A stretch of DNA of 64,000 bases from Pseudoalteromonas sp. UG3-2 (GTDB taxonomy: Bacteria > Pseudomonadota > Gammaproteobacteria > Enterobacterales > Alteromonadaceae), in the NCBI RefSeq assembly GCF_037120705.1, contig NZ_JAWLJU010000002.1, positions 62,001-126,000 of the forward strand, in the 5' to 3' direction. A program made the position numbers and the translations under genes. The notes under the pieces are model-generated. The model was not told the DNA's origin. It ran no database searches and worked only from the letters and a program-made list of their open reading frames with translations. This document shows, in pieces, positions 25,376 to 34,325 of the stretch. Every line of letters starts with the position of its first letter. Positions within the stretch are counted from its first letter, which is position 1.

Positions 25376-26433
25376 GTTTGCAAGGCCTCTTGTAGTGTTT
25401 GTGTAACCCTTTTAACGCCCATACCATCACACAGTGCTAAGTTTTGCTTGCTGTAGTACTGCCAATACTTAACTAGGTACTCAATGGTGGAGATAAGCTG
25501 ATTAGAAATATCTTCTAGTTTTATGAGCTTTACAGCTTTAGCATTAACTAAAGCTTTTGAGATGTCATTTTGATTATCTGCTATGGGTACTAATATTGAC
25601 GGAATACCTAAGCAAGCTCGCTCCCAAGATGTAGAACCTGGCGCACCTATCGCAAGGCTGAATTGGCTCATAAAACTGGCCATATTATCAACAAATTCAA
25701 TATGTTTTACCCAGTCAGGGTGCTTTTCTGCAAACTTTTTTATCGCTGAGTAATGGGGTGCTCGTTGGCTTATAAGCACTGTCGTTGGGTGTGGTTTTTT
25801 AACTGTTGCTAATGCCTTTAGTACTTCTAATGTAGCATTAGGTTTATCAATTCCTCCCATCGTTATTAAGATATTATGGGAGCTTGGACTGTTTTGTTGC
25901 TGATTTTGTCTCTGCTTTGTAAATTCTGGACTCAATAGTGCGTAATCAGTTCCTGTCAGTGCTTTACAAGGAAATATTTTTTCATAACTAGTGGGCTGTC
26001 TGTTTAGTGTTTGATCAACGACGATGTGGGCACGATGTACTCTAACAAGGTCATCTATCACCGTTAAAATACAATTTAATTTATTTTTAACGATTTCATG
26101 CCAAGTTGCGCCAATTCCATAATGATCAACAATAACTAAGTCTGCATATTTTACTTTTTTTATAAAATCAAGGCAGTCTTGCTCTTCAGTCATTTGCAGC
26201 CAAGCTGCGTAGTCACTTGAATGACTTGGAGTGGACCATTCGTAGGGCTTTTGCAGTGCGATTACTTCAAAACCTCGGGTATTAATTAATGTATTCAAGT
26301 CTGCTTTTTGTTCTCGTGTTGCAAATAATACATTATACCCTATGCGCTTTAACTCTTGAGCGAGTACTAGGCACCGCATAACGTGACCACTCCCTATGTG
26401 TATTGAAGCATCCACACGAAACACAACTCTCAT
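25369..26433 (-). CDS. pseG: UDP-2,4-diacylamido-2,4,6-trideoxy-L-altropyranose hydrolase PseG
   Basis: PseG removes UDP from the altrose intermediate before condensation. The 354-aa product is a GT-B-fold hydrolase with the N-terminal DASIHIGSGHVMRCLVLAQEL containing the catalytic His of HxGxGH, DHYGIGATWH, and a C-terminal nucleotide site (ILITMGGIDKPNAT; AIGAPGSTSWERACLGIPSILVPIADNQ). It overlaps pseF by 4 nt. Confidence 0.93.
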   Translation of the reverse strand: MRVVFRVDASIHIGSGHVMRCLVLAQELKRIGYNVLFATREQKADLNTLINTRGFEVIALQKPYEWSTPSHSSDYAAWLQMTEEQDCLDFIKKVKYADLVIVDHYGIGATWHEIVKNKLNCILTVIDDLVRVHRAHIVVDQTLNRQPTSYEKIFPCKALTGTDYALLSPEFTKQRQNQQQNSPSSHNILITMGGIDKPNATLEVLKALATVKKPHPTTVLISQRAPHYSAIKKFAEKHPDWVKHIEFVDNMASFMSQFSLAIGAPGSTSWERACLGIPSILVPIADNQNDISKALVNAKAVKLIKLEDISNQLISTIEYLVKYWQYYSKQNLALCDGMGVKRVTQTLQEALQTC

Positions 26434-27113
26434 TTTAGTGCCTTAAACAGTGCTTCTGCTAGTTCCCAGTCTTCTTGTGTGTCAATATCTTGTACGTATT
26501 TTCTGGGTAACAATATAGCTTTAGCTCTCGATGAGAAAAAGGGTTTGCGATTTATAAATGCAGGTGCGGTTCCCCAATAAAACTGCCCAGCATCATGATA
26601 TGCTTCTTCTAAATCTTGAGAGCGAGTTGATAAATGCTCTGGCTGAAACATTTCTACGGTGCCCTGTTCTGTAAGTTTTATTGCTCTTTGAATAGGGAAA
26701 GAATAACTGGTTGCGCTAAATGCATAATCTAAATCATCACTCTTAAGCGCTGAAAGTCCATTTTGTAATGCTTCCGGTGTTATAAAAGGAGCGGTTGCGT
26801 ATATACAACACACGTGTGTAATAACCCTGTTATTTTGTTTATACCAGTTAAGTGCATGTGTCATCACATCTTGGGTGCTTGCATAATCGTCAGCAAGTTC
26901 TGTCGGCCTTATAAAAGGAATGGTAGCGCCGTAACGTAAAGCTACTTCGGCAATTTCATTATCATCTGTTGAGACACATACCTCATCAAAGCAGCCACTG
27001 ATTAAGGCGGCTTCTATAGAGTAGGCAATCATTGGCTTACCATGAAAATCTTTAATATTTTTACGAGGAATACGTTTACTACCACCGCGGGCAGGAATAA
27101 TCGCTATATTCAT
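26430..27113 (-). CDS. pseF: Pseudaminic acid cytidylyltransferase PseF
   Basis: PseF activates pseudaminic acid with CTP to CMP-Pse, the donor for flagellin glycosylation. The 227-aa product has the CMP-sugar synthetase N-terminal motif IPARGGSKRIPRKNIKDF, then EVCVSTDDNEIAEVA, CCIYATAPFITPEAL and the C-terminal QDIDTQEDWELAEALF. Start and stop overlap pseC and pseG by 4 nt. Confidence 0.94.
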   Translation of the reverse strand: MNIAIIPARGGSKRIPRKNIKDFHGKPMIAYSIEAALISGCFDEVCVSTDDNEIAEVALRYGATIPFIRPTELADDYASTQDVMTHALNWYKQNNRVITHVCCIYATAPFITPEALQNGLSALKSDDLDYAFSATSYSFPIQRAIKLTEQGTVEMFQPEHLSTRSQDLEEAYHDAGQFYWGTAPAFINRKPFFSSRAKAILLPRKYVQDIDTQEDWELAEALFKALK

Positions 27114-28291
27114 GTTTCACATCTTAATAAAGTTCTCAACTGATTTATCACTTCACCTTGTTGCTCAATAGTCATGCCATGGAAAAGTGGAACTGTAACG
27201 GCCTGCTTGTAGTAGGTTTCAGCATTAGGAAAATCACCTTCCGAGAAGCCTAAAGCTTGATAATAAGGCTGTAAATGGATGGGTATATAATGCAAGTGAG
27301 CAATAACTCCATGCTTGCGCATACCGGTAATGACTGACTTGTGCTTTTCTACTTCACACTGTGTTAAACGAACGATATATAAATGGTAGCTCGAGTAACA
27401 ATCATCCGATTGTGATAAGTGAGTTATACCTAAACCTGAATTTACAAATGCATGATTATATTTGCTTGCTATATCGTTACGTGCTGATACAAAGTTATCT
27501 AGCTGTTTCAACTGACTCAGCCCTAAAGCTGCTTGCATGTCAGTCATTCTATAATTAAAACCAAGCTCTAGTTGTTGATAGTACCAAGGGCCGTGACTTG
27601 GCTCGGTCATTTCTTCAGGAATATTAGTAATACCATGACTTCGCAAGCGCTTCATCTTTTTATCAAGCGCTTCATAGTTGGTAACCGCCATGCCCCCTTC
27701 AGCAGATGTGATTATCTTTACTGGATGAAAGCTAAACACAGTAATGTCTGAATAAACACAGCTGCCAACAGGCTTGTCTTGATACCTGGCGCCAATAGCA
27801 TGCGAGGCATCCTCAATAACCTTAAAACTATACTCTTTGGCAAGTTCATTGATTGCTGCCATATCACATGATTGACCAGCTAAATGAACAGGGATCACAA
27901 CCTTAGGGAGTCGCTTGTTTTGTTTCGCTAATGTTAGCTTTTCTTGCAGCGCTGCAACAGACATATTGCCTGTTTCAAGATCAATATCAACAAAGTCGAC
28001 GTCTGCACCACAATACAGAGCGCAGTTACTCGATGCGACAAAGGAGATTGGTGACGTCCATACAATGTCACCTTTGCCAACACCTAAAGCTAGGCAAGCA
28101 ATATGTAAGGCTGAAGTGGCGCTGTTAGTGGCACAGGCATGGTTAGCACCGCAATACTCTGCAATAGCATTTTCAAATGCCGGAACAGCTGGTCCCTGCG
28201 TTAGCCAGTCAGACTCTAAGACATCAATTACGGCGTTGATGTCATCTTGAGAAATACTTTGTTTGCCGTAAGGAATTACCTTATTCGTCAT
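27110..28291 (-). CDS. pseC: UDP-4-amino-4,6-dideoxy-N-acetyl-L-altrosamine transaminase PseC
   Basis: PseC is a PLP-dependent aminotransferase that puts the amino group on C4 of the keto sugar made by PseB. The 393-aa product is in the DegT/DnrJ/EryC1 family: PYGKQSISQDDINAVIDVL, ATNSATSALHIACLALGVG, VIEDASHAIGARY, and the PLP lysine in FSFHPVKIITSAEGG (Lys192). The C-terminal GVIAHLHYIPIHLQPYYQ is typical. It is 8 nt after pseB. Confidence 0.94.
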   Translation of the reverse strand: MTNKVIPYGKQSISQDDINAVIDVLESDWLTQGPAVPAFENAIAEYCGANHACATNSATSALHIACLALGVGKGDIVWTSPISFVASSNCALYCGADVDFVDIDLETGNMSVAALQEKLTLAKQNKRLPKVVIPVHLAGQSCDMAAINELAKEYSFKVIEDASHAIGARYQDKPVGSCVYSDITVFSFHPVKIITSAEGGMAVTNYEALDKKMKRLRSHGITNIPEEMTEPSHGPWYYQQLELGFNYRMTDMQAALGLSQLKQLDNFVSARNDIASKYNHAFVNSGLGITHLSQSDDCYSSYHLYIVRLTQCEVEKHKSVITGMRKHGVIAHLHYIPIHLQPYYQALGFSEGDFPNAETYYKQAVTVPLFHGMTIEQQGEVINQLRTLLRCET

Positions 28292-28299
28292 AATAAATT

Positions 28300-29337
<1,038 letters not shown>

Positions 29338-29358
29338 TTATAAAAGTGAAGTACGCAA

Positions 29359-29385
29359 ACTGAGAATTTTGACACAATTCTCAGT
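29359..29385. repeat. 10-bp inverted repeat between pseB and flagellin 3
   Basis: ACTGAGAATT (29359-29368) and AATTCTCAGT (29376-29385) are perfect complements with a 7-nt spacer. It lies upstream of pseB and of the divergent flagellin, without a T-run, so an operator or leader hairpin is as likely as a terminator. Confidence 0.6.
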
Positions 29386-29510
29386 AATTTAACTATTAAC
29401 CAATACTCTAGCAAGTCAGATGCCAAGTTAATTTATCTAAACCATGGTACAAAGTACAAAATTTGGCAAATTAAGCTATAATTTAAGCAATCGGCTTATC
29501 GGAGGTTGCC

Positions 29511-30296
29511 ATGAAAATTCAATCATCCAATACTGGCTTTTTTAACCAAACTCAGCAAACGAGTAATAAGCTTTCTGAGCAACTAGCGTCAGGTAAAAAA
29601 GTAAACTCAGCGGCAGATGATGCCGCAGCATTGCAAATTATTGATAGATTAACATCGCAGCAAGATGGCCATATTCAAGCAATTAACAATGCGTACGATG
29701 GCATTTCTTACTCACAAGTGACAGAGTCAAATCTATCTGGTGTGAATGATGCTGTTTCTCGCATACGAGAGCTGTCTATTCAAGCGGGTAATGGTGCGCT
29801 CACAGATAATGATAGAGCTGCACTTCAAGAAGAAGTGTCGCAATTGCAAACGCAAATTTCAGAAACATTCGAAAATGCGACATTCGGTGGTAAACCTTTA
29901 TTTGATGGTGAGCAAGTGTCGTTTCAAGTTGGCCCTGATGCCAATACCACACAATCGGTTACCCCTTCAGATGGCAGTATTGCTTCAGTTATTGCGGGGA
30001 TCGATATTTCAACTCAATCAGGAGCTCAAGCTGCCATTGATATTAGCGACCAAGCAGCAGAGGAAATTAACACCCAAAGAGCTGAGTTAGGCGCTTTTCA
30101 AAACACCTTGGTGAGTACGATAAAAGGTTTAGGTAATCAGCAAGAAAATATTGCTGCCAGTCAAAGTCGAATTCAAGACACTGACTATGCCCGGGCGGTG
30201 AGCGACCAAGTAGCCAATGATATTTTATCTCAGGCATCCATAGCACTGCGTGGTCAAGCGAACCAGTCGGCATCATCGGTACTAGGGCTGCTTTAA
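29511..30296 (+). CDS. Divergent third flagellin
   Basis: A 261-aa flagellin-family protein clearly different from the tandem pair. N-terminus MKIQSSNTGFFNQTQQTSNK, then [23 protein letters not shown] and NAYDGISYSQVTESNLSGVNDAVSRIRELSIQAGNGALTDNDRAALQEEV; C-terminus AASQSRIQDTDYARAVSDQVANDILSQASIALRGQANQ. It keeps the D0/D1 pattern but replaces several flagellin signatures. It has a good ribosome-binding site (CGGAGG), but no sigma54 or sigma28 promoter is seen; a TATAAT at 29477 lacks a clear -35. It may be a minor, junctional or regulatory flagellin. Confidence 0.88.
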   Translation: MKIQSSNTGFFNQTQQTSNKLSEQLASGKKVNSAADDAAALQIIDRLTSQQDGHIQAINNAYDGISYSQVTESNLSGVNDAVSRIRELSIQAGNGALTDNDRAALQEEVSQLQTQISETFENATFGGKPLFDGEQVSFQVGPDANTTQSVTPSDGSIASVIAGIDISTQSGAQAAIDISDQAAEEINTQRAELGAFQNTLVSTIKGLGNQQENIAASQSRIQDTDYARAVSDQVANDILSQASIALRGQANQSASSVLGLL

Positions 30297-30328
30297 TTCA
30301 TACCAAAGTATTGACCTAGAACAGTATC

Positions 30329-30368
30329 AGTGGCGATTTTTTGGCGTTTATGTCAAAAAGTTGCCACT
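30329..30368 (+). terminator. Long RNA hairpin between flagellin 3 and flrA
   Basis: Arms 30329-30345 and 30352-30368 pair over 17 consecutive positions with a 6-nt loop (GTTTAT). Three pairs are G-U only in plus-strand RNA, so it acts on transcripts running toward flrA. No T-tract follows. It lies 32 nt after the flagellin stop and before the likely flrA promoter. Confidence 0.65.
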
Positions 30369-30374
30369 TAGGTA

Positions 30375-30402
30375 TTGCATCCCCCCACATCTCTCTTACA
30401 AT
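30375..30402 (+). promoter_or_regulatory. Possible sigma70 promoter for flrA
   Basis: TTGCAT (30375-30380), a 16-bp spacer beginning with six Cs, then TACAAT (30397-30402), 40 bp before flrA. No GG-N10-GC element is present, as expected for the top regulator. Confidence 0.5.
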
Positions 30403-30442
30403 CTAGTTAATACACACAGTTAAGTAGATTGGTATCCAAGCA

Positions 30443-31882
30443 ATGGTCTTGATAATAGATAATAATAATAAGCGTGCGATTGGTCTGAGTGCAGCACTGA
30501 GCTTTGTTGGGCAAGGCAATGAGTTGCTCGACGAAGCAGACTATCGACCTGAAGTCGTAGAGCATAATCAAGAGCCTATCTTTGTCTTAGGTGCCATGCA
30601 GTCTCTAAAACATGAGAGTGTGATTAAAAGTCACCCAGCCACACCATTTCTACTAGTTGGTGAAACACTGCGGCCACTGCTTGCTTTACCCAATGTCATT
30701 GGACTTATCACTGAGCCATTTAGCCAAGAAGTAACCATGCAACTGCTGCACGACTGTCAGCAGTATTTACGCATGCTGCCAAATAAAGAAAACAAGCTGA
30801 TGAACAAAAGCTTTGATGGTTTGGTGGGAGAAACAGAAGCAGTAAAAAATGTACGCTTTTTAATTTCGCAGGTGGCAAAAACCGACGCCAATGTATTAAT
30901 ACTGGGAGAGTCGGGCACAGGTAAAGAAGTCGTTGCTCGCAATGTCCACTTACTTTCTAAGCGTGCTCAGGGGCCATTTGTGCCAGTCAACTGTGGTGCT
31001 ATCCCAGGAGAGCTATTAGAAAGCGAATTATTTGGCCATGAAAAAGGCGCGTTTACTGGCGCTATTTCGGCTCGTAAAGGGCGTTTTGAGTTGGCTCAAG
31101 GTGGTACGCTGTTTTTAGATGAAATTGGTGATATGCCGCTGCAAATGCAGGTAAAGTTGCTGCGTGTGTTACAAGAGCGCACTTATGAGCGAGTAGGGGG
31201 GACTAAGCCAATCCAAGCCGATGTCAGAGTCATTGCGGCGACTCACCGCAACCTGGAAAGCATGATTGAGGAAGGTAAGTTTCGTGAAGACTTGTTTTAT
31301 CGCTTAAATGTATTCCCCATAGAAAACCCATCGTTGAGTGAGCGCGCTGAAGACATTGGTTTATTGCTTAAGGAGTTGACCCGCAGAGTCAACGAGCAAA
31401 CCGGCAACACCGTCAAGTTTACCGACCGCGCGGTCGAGAGTTTAAAATCTCATCCTTGGCCTGGCAATATTCGAGAGCTGGCCAACCTAGTCGAGCGTAT
31501 GGTCATTATGTTCCCCGATAAAGTGGTTGATGTCACCGACTTGCCACAAAAGTATCGTTATATTGAAGTTGAAGCCTTTGAACCTGAGTATCCAGAAGAG
31601 CTACTTGAAAAAGATGCCTTTAACGAGTTATTTAGTGAAGGCTTTAGCGACGATGACGACGACATGGTAGAGCAAGACTTTGCGCCACAAACACAGACGG
31701 TGGGCTTATTACCGGATGAGGGGATTGAGCTTAAAGAGTATTTGGCTGAGCTTGAAATTGATCTTATCACCCAGGCCTTAGAGCGCTATGACTATGTAGT
31801 TGCTCGCGCCGCTGAGATTTTAGGTGTACGTCGAACCACCTTGGTCGAGAAAATGAAGAAGTATAATCTCAATCGAGATTAG
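30443..31882 (+). CDS. flrA: Flagellar master regulator FlrA (FleQ family, sigma54 activator)
   Basis: FlrA activates the class II sigma54 flagellar promoters, including flrBC. The 479-aa product has the FleQ-type N-terminal domain without a recognisable phosphoacceptor set, an AAA+ domain with Walker A GESGTGKE, the sigma54-contact loop GAFTGA and Walker [13 protein letters not shown], and a C-terminal Fis-type helix-turn-helix ([22 protein letters not shown]). In the family, c-di-GMP binding inhibits activity; that is not testable from sequence alone. An acidic linker ([11 protein letters not shown]) precedes the DNA-binding domain. Confidence 0.94.
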   Translation: MVLIIDNNNKRAIGLSAALSFVGQGNELLDEADYRPEVVEHNQEPIFVLGAMQSLKHESVIKSHPATPFLLVGETLRPLLALPNVIGLITEPFSQEVTMQLLHDCQQYLRMLPNKENKLMNKSFDGLVGETEAVKNVRFLISQVAKTDANVLILGESGTGKEVVARNVHLLSKRAQGPFVPVNCGAIPGELLESELFGHEKGAFTGAISARKGRFELAQGGTLFLDEIGDMPLQMQVKLLRVLQERTYERVGGTKPIQADVRVIAATHRNLESMIEEGKFREDLFYRLNVFPIENPSLSERAEDIGLLLKELTRRVNEQTGNTVKFTDRAVESLKSHPWPGNIRELANLVERMVIMFPDKVVDVTDLPQKYRYIEVEAFEPEYPEELLEKDAFNELFSEGFSDDDDDMVEQDFAPQTQTVGLLPDEGIELKEYLAELEIDLITQALERYDYVVARAAEILGVRRTTLVEKMKKYNLNRD

Positions 31883-31901
31883 TGGCACTAAGAACGCGAA
31901 A

Positions 31902-31924
31902 GGGCGGGTTAGCAGTACCTGCCC
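31902..31924 (+). terminator. Weak hairpin after flrA
   Basis: GGGCGGGT (31902-31909) pairs with ACCTGCCC (31917-31924), one G-U pair, 7-nt loop, 20 nt after the flrA stop. T-content downstream is poor. Confidence 0.55.
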
Positions 31925-32071
31925 ACATTATTATCCCCTCATTTTGTGGTAAACATGACGTTCACAGCGTTAAAAATATTTCATTTATAGCAACTGAATA
32001 GCATGATCCTGCCACCAGAACGTCTTGCCTCAAATAGACCACTCAATTAAGCGAATTGACATAGGGGAAGC

Positions 32072-32386
32072 ATCATCTCTATACATAAAACCGTTAAGTC
32101 TTCTTGTTACGTTGGCTTAACTGCGGTCATTATTGACCTTATTGCGTTTTCATTAAGCTGGAACCTATGGGATATCTGGGGCGGTAGGCCCATGCCTGGC
32201 GTACAGCTTATTCTTTTGCCCGGAAACTTCACACTGAAATATTTCTGGCATCCACTATTTACCGAAGAAGTTAACTTCTGGCCTAAACTCCTGATGCTAA
32301 TGTCAGGACAATTTATTGTCAGTACAGTGAGTGCTGCCATTGCGGCGATGTTACTGCAGGTGATTAAAGGTAAACAGCGAGCCTAG
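32072..32386 (+). CDS. Small membrane protein with no standard start codon
   Basis: Unrecognised. An open frame running from a stop at 32057 to TAG at 32384-32386 encodes up to about 104 residues, with two plausible membrane segments: YVGLTAVIIDLIAFSLSW, and LLMLMSGQFIVSTVSAAIA followed by a basic end (KGKQRA). It contains no ATG, GTG or TTG before the ATG at 32192, which would cut off the first membrane segment and has no ribosome-binding site. AGGGGA at 32063-32068 sits at normal spacing from ATC codons at 32072 and 32075. Either a rare AUC start is used or the gene has lost its start. It ends 10 bp before the convergent tag. Confidence 0.5.
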   Translation: MISIHKTVKSSCYVGLTAVIIDLIAFSLSWNLWDIWGGRPMPGVQLILLPGNFTLKYFWHPLFTEEVNFWPKLLMLMSGQFIVSTVSAAIAAMLLQVIKGKQRA

Positions 32387-32396
32387 AGCAATTATC

Positions 32397-33005
32397 TTAC
32401 GTGCTTTTAAGCTGTTGTAGTTGCTCTAATGGATAGTTATCTATGATGGTTTGCTTACAAAAACAGTCATCAGCGTGATCGTTCACCATGCCACTGGCCT
32501 GCATATGAGCATACACCGTAGTAGAGCCGAGAAATTTAAAGCCCCGCTTTTTCAAATCTTTTGCCAAACTATCACTCAGAGGGCTGGTGGCAACAACATC
32601 ACGGTCAGTGGCAATGGTATTTATAATGGGACTGAAATTAACAAACTGCCACTGGTAGCGAGCAAAGCTGCCAAATTCTTGTTGTATTTCTATAAAGCGC
32701 CTAGCGTTATTGATGGTGGCGTTAATTTTAGCGCGGTGTCGAATTATGCCATCAAACTGCAATAGCCGGTCACAGTCCGATTCGGTCATCTTACTGACAC
32801 GGGTCACATCAAATTCGAAAAAAGCTTGGCGATAACCGTCGCGCTTTTTTAAAACGGTATACCAGCTTAAGCCCGCCTGTGCCGACTCAAGAGTGATAAA
32901 TTCAAACAGGCGTTGATCGTCCAGCACCGGTCTGCCCCATTCAGTATCATGATACTCAACGTAATCAGGCTTTGTTTCATCGAGCCAACGGCAGCGTGTC
33001 ACCAT
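32397..33005 (-). CDS. tag: 3-methyladenine DNA glycosylase I (Tag)
   Basis: Tag excises 3-methyladenine from alkylated DNA. The 202-aa product matches the family: RCRWLDETKPDYVEYHDTEWG at the start and GMVNDHADDCFC near the end, which supply the Cys/His/His/Cys zinc set, plus LESAQAGLSWYTVLKKRDGYRQAFFEFD with the glycosylase motif. It has no flagellar function and sits on the opposite strand between flrA and flrBC, so it is an unrelated insertion into the regulatory region. Confidence 0.95.
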   Translation of the reverse strand: MVTRCRWLDETKPDYVEYHDTEWGRPVLDDQRLFEFITLESAQAGLSWYTVLKKRDGYRQAFFEFDVTRVSKMTESDCDRLLQFDGIIRHRAKINATINNARRFIEIQQEFGSFARYQWQFVNFSPIINTIATDRDVVATSPLSDSLAKDLKKRGFKFLGSTTVYAHMQASGMVNDHADDCFCKQTIIDNYPLEQLQQLKST

Positions 33006-33087
33006 TTTTTAATCCCATAAAATCAGCATTCAACTAAGTGTTGTCTGGCACTTTTACCAGCACAAACCTCACTTAACTTAAGCTAGC

Positions 33088-33099
33088 ATACACGTGTAT
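33088..33099. repeat. 12-bp palindrome upstream of tag/flrB
   Basis: ATACACGTGTAT is perfectly symmetric, located about 85 bp before the tag start (minus) and about 70 bp before the flrB promoter. It could be a regulator-binding site, though AT-rich palindromes of this size also occur by chance. Confidence 0.4.
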
Positions 33100-33169
33100 A
33101 TAAATACAGTGTCAATAAAGTAACAGTCTGATGTCAGTTATAACTTACTGTATAATATGAAAAATAAAG

Positions 33170-33187
33170 TTGGTTCGTTTCTTGCTT
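33170..33187 (+). promoter_or_regulatory. Sigma54 promoter for flrBC
   Basis: TTGGTTCGTTTCTTGCTT has GG at 33172-33173, ten bases, and GC at 33184-33185, 38 bp before flrB. In Vibrio the equivalent promoter is activated by FlrA. Confidence 0.88.
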
Positions 33188-33224
33188 TTTATCAATTGAA
33201 TTTAATTTTAAAGAGAGCGGACCA

Positions 33225-34325
33225 ATGGCATTAGCACATGTTATTAATCCACAATTCGTGCCCACAGCGAATCAATTTAACCCTTGCTTGTTGCAAGAGG
33301 CATATGTTGGTGAGTTAAGTGATTTAAGACAGCAAGCCAGCTGGTTAAGCCATTTGGTTGATACCATGCCTGCAGGTGTCGTGGTACTTGATGGTCAAGG
33401 CATGATAGCCAAGGCCAACCAGATCGCAATTGATATGCTGGGCGAACCTTTGGAAGGAGAAAAGTGGTTTAGTATTATCCAACGTTCTTTCCGGCCGCAG
33501 CAAGACGACGGCCATGAGGTCTCTTTAAAAGATGGTAAAAGAATTAAATTAGACATCACAGCCCTGACCCCGGAGCCTGGGCAGTTGATCTTGATGACCG
33601 ACTTAACAGAGACACGGCGATTACAAAGTCGGGTTGCGCACATGCAGCGCCTTAGTGCCCTCGGTAAAATGGTGGCATCACTAGCTCACCAAGTGCGAAC
33701 CCCACTTTCTGCCGCGATGCTCTATGGCGCTAATTTAGGTTCGGCAAATCTGCCCAGTCAGTCACGAGAAAAGTTTCATGACAAGCTAATGTCACGGTTA
33801 AAAGACCTTGAGAGTCAAGTTAATGACATGCTGTTGTTTGCCAAAAGTGGCGACCAACAGGTGGTACAGCGGGTATCGATGCAACAACTATTAAGTGAGG
33901 TTAAAGCGGGTGCTGACGCTATGATTGAGCTTAATAAAGCCAGCTTAGAGGCACGTCTACCAGAGCCAGACATGCAGATCATGGGGAATAAAACCGCACT
34001 GGCCAGTGCCATCCAAAATTTAATTCATAATAGCATTCAAATAATTGGCAGTGATGCAAACATCGAACTCCACGCTGAGCGAGATGAGTCGGGGGAGCAC
34101 GTTTGTATTTCGGTAACCGATAATGGTCCCGGTATCGATGAGTCTCAAGTTGACAAATTATTTGAACCTTTCTTTACCACCAAGTCGCAAGGTACGGGTC
34201 TTGGACTTGCTGTGGTCAATTCGGTTGCCAATGCCCACCAAGGCTATGTAAAAGCAGAAAACATAGCAGGCAAAGGGGCACGGTTTAGCCTAGTACTACC
34301 ACTGACTGAAGCGGAGGAACTATGA
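33225..34325 (+). CDS. flrB: Flagellar sensor histidine kinase FlrB (FleS family)
   Basis: FlrB phosphorylates FlrC to switch on class III genes. The 366-aa product is soluble, without membrane segments, and has a PAS-like domain (about residues 40-130, MPAGVVVLDGQGMIAKANQIA), a HisKA dimer with the phospho-accepting His155 in LAHQVRTPL, and an ATPase domain with N-box (AIQNLIHNSIQI) and DNGPGID, GTGLGLAVV. It overlaps flrC by 4 nt. Confidence 0.94.
   Translation: MALAHVINPQFVPTANQFNPCLLQEAYVGELSDLRQQASWLSHLVDTMPAGVVVLDGQGMIAKANQIAIDMLGEPLEGEKWFSIIQRSFRPQQDDGHEVSLKDGKRIKLDITALTPEPGQLILMTDLTETRRLQSRVAHMQRLSALGKMVASLAHQVRTPLSAAMLYGANLGSANLPSQSREKFHDKLMSRLKDLESQVNDMLLFAKSGDQQVVQRVSMQQLLSEVKAGADAMIELNKASLEARLPEPDMQIMGNKTALASAIQNLIHNSIQIIGSDANIELHAERDESGEHVCISVTDNGPGIDESQVDKLFEPFFTTKSQGTGLGLAVVNSVANAHQGYVKAENIAGKGARFSLVLPLTEAEEL

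Noticed and set aside
29463..29478. TTGGCAAATTAAGC upstream of flagellin 3 as a sigma54 promoter
   Set aside because: Only 8 bases separate GG and GC; sigma54 needs 10.
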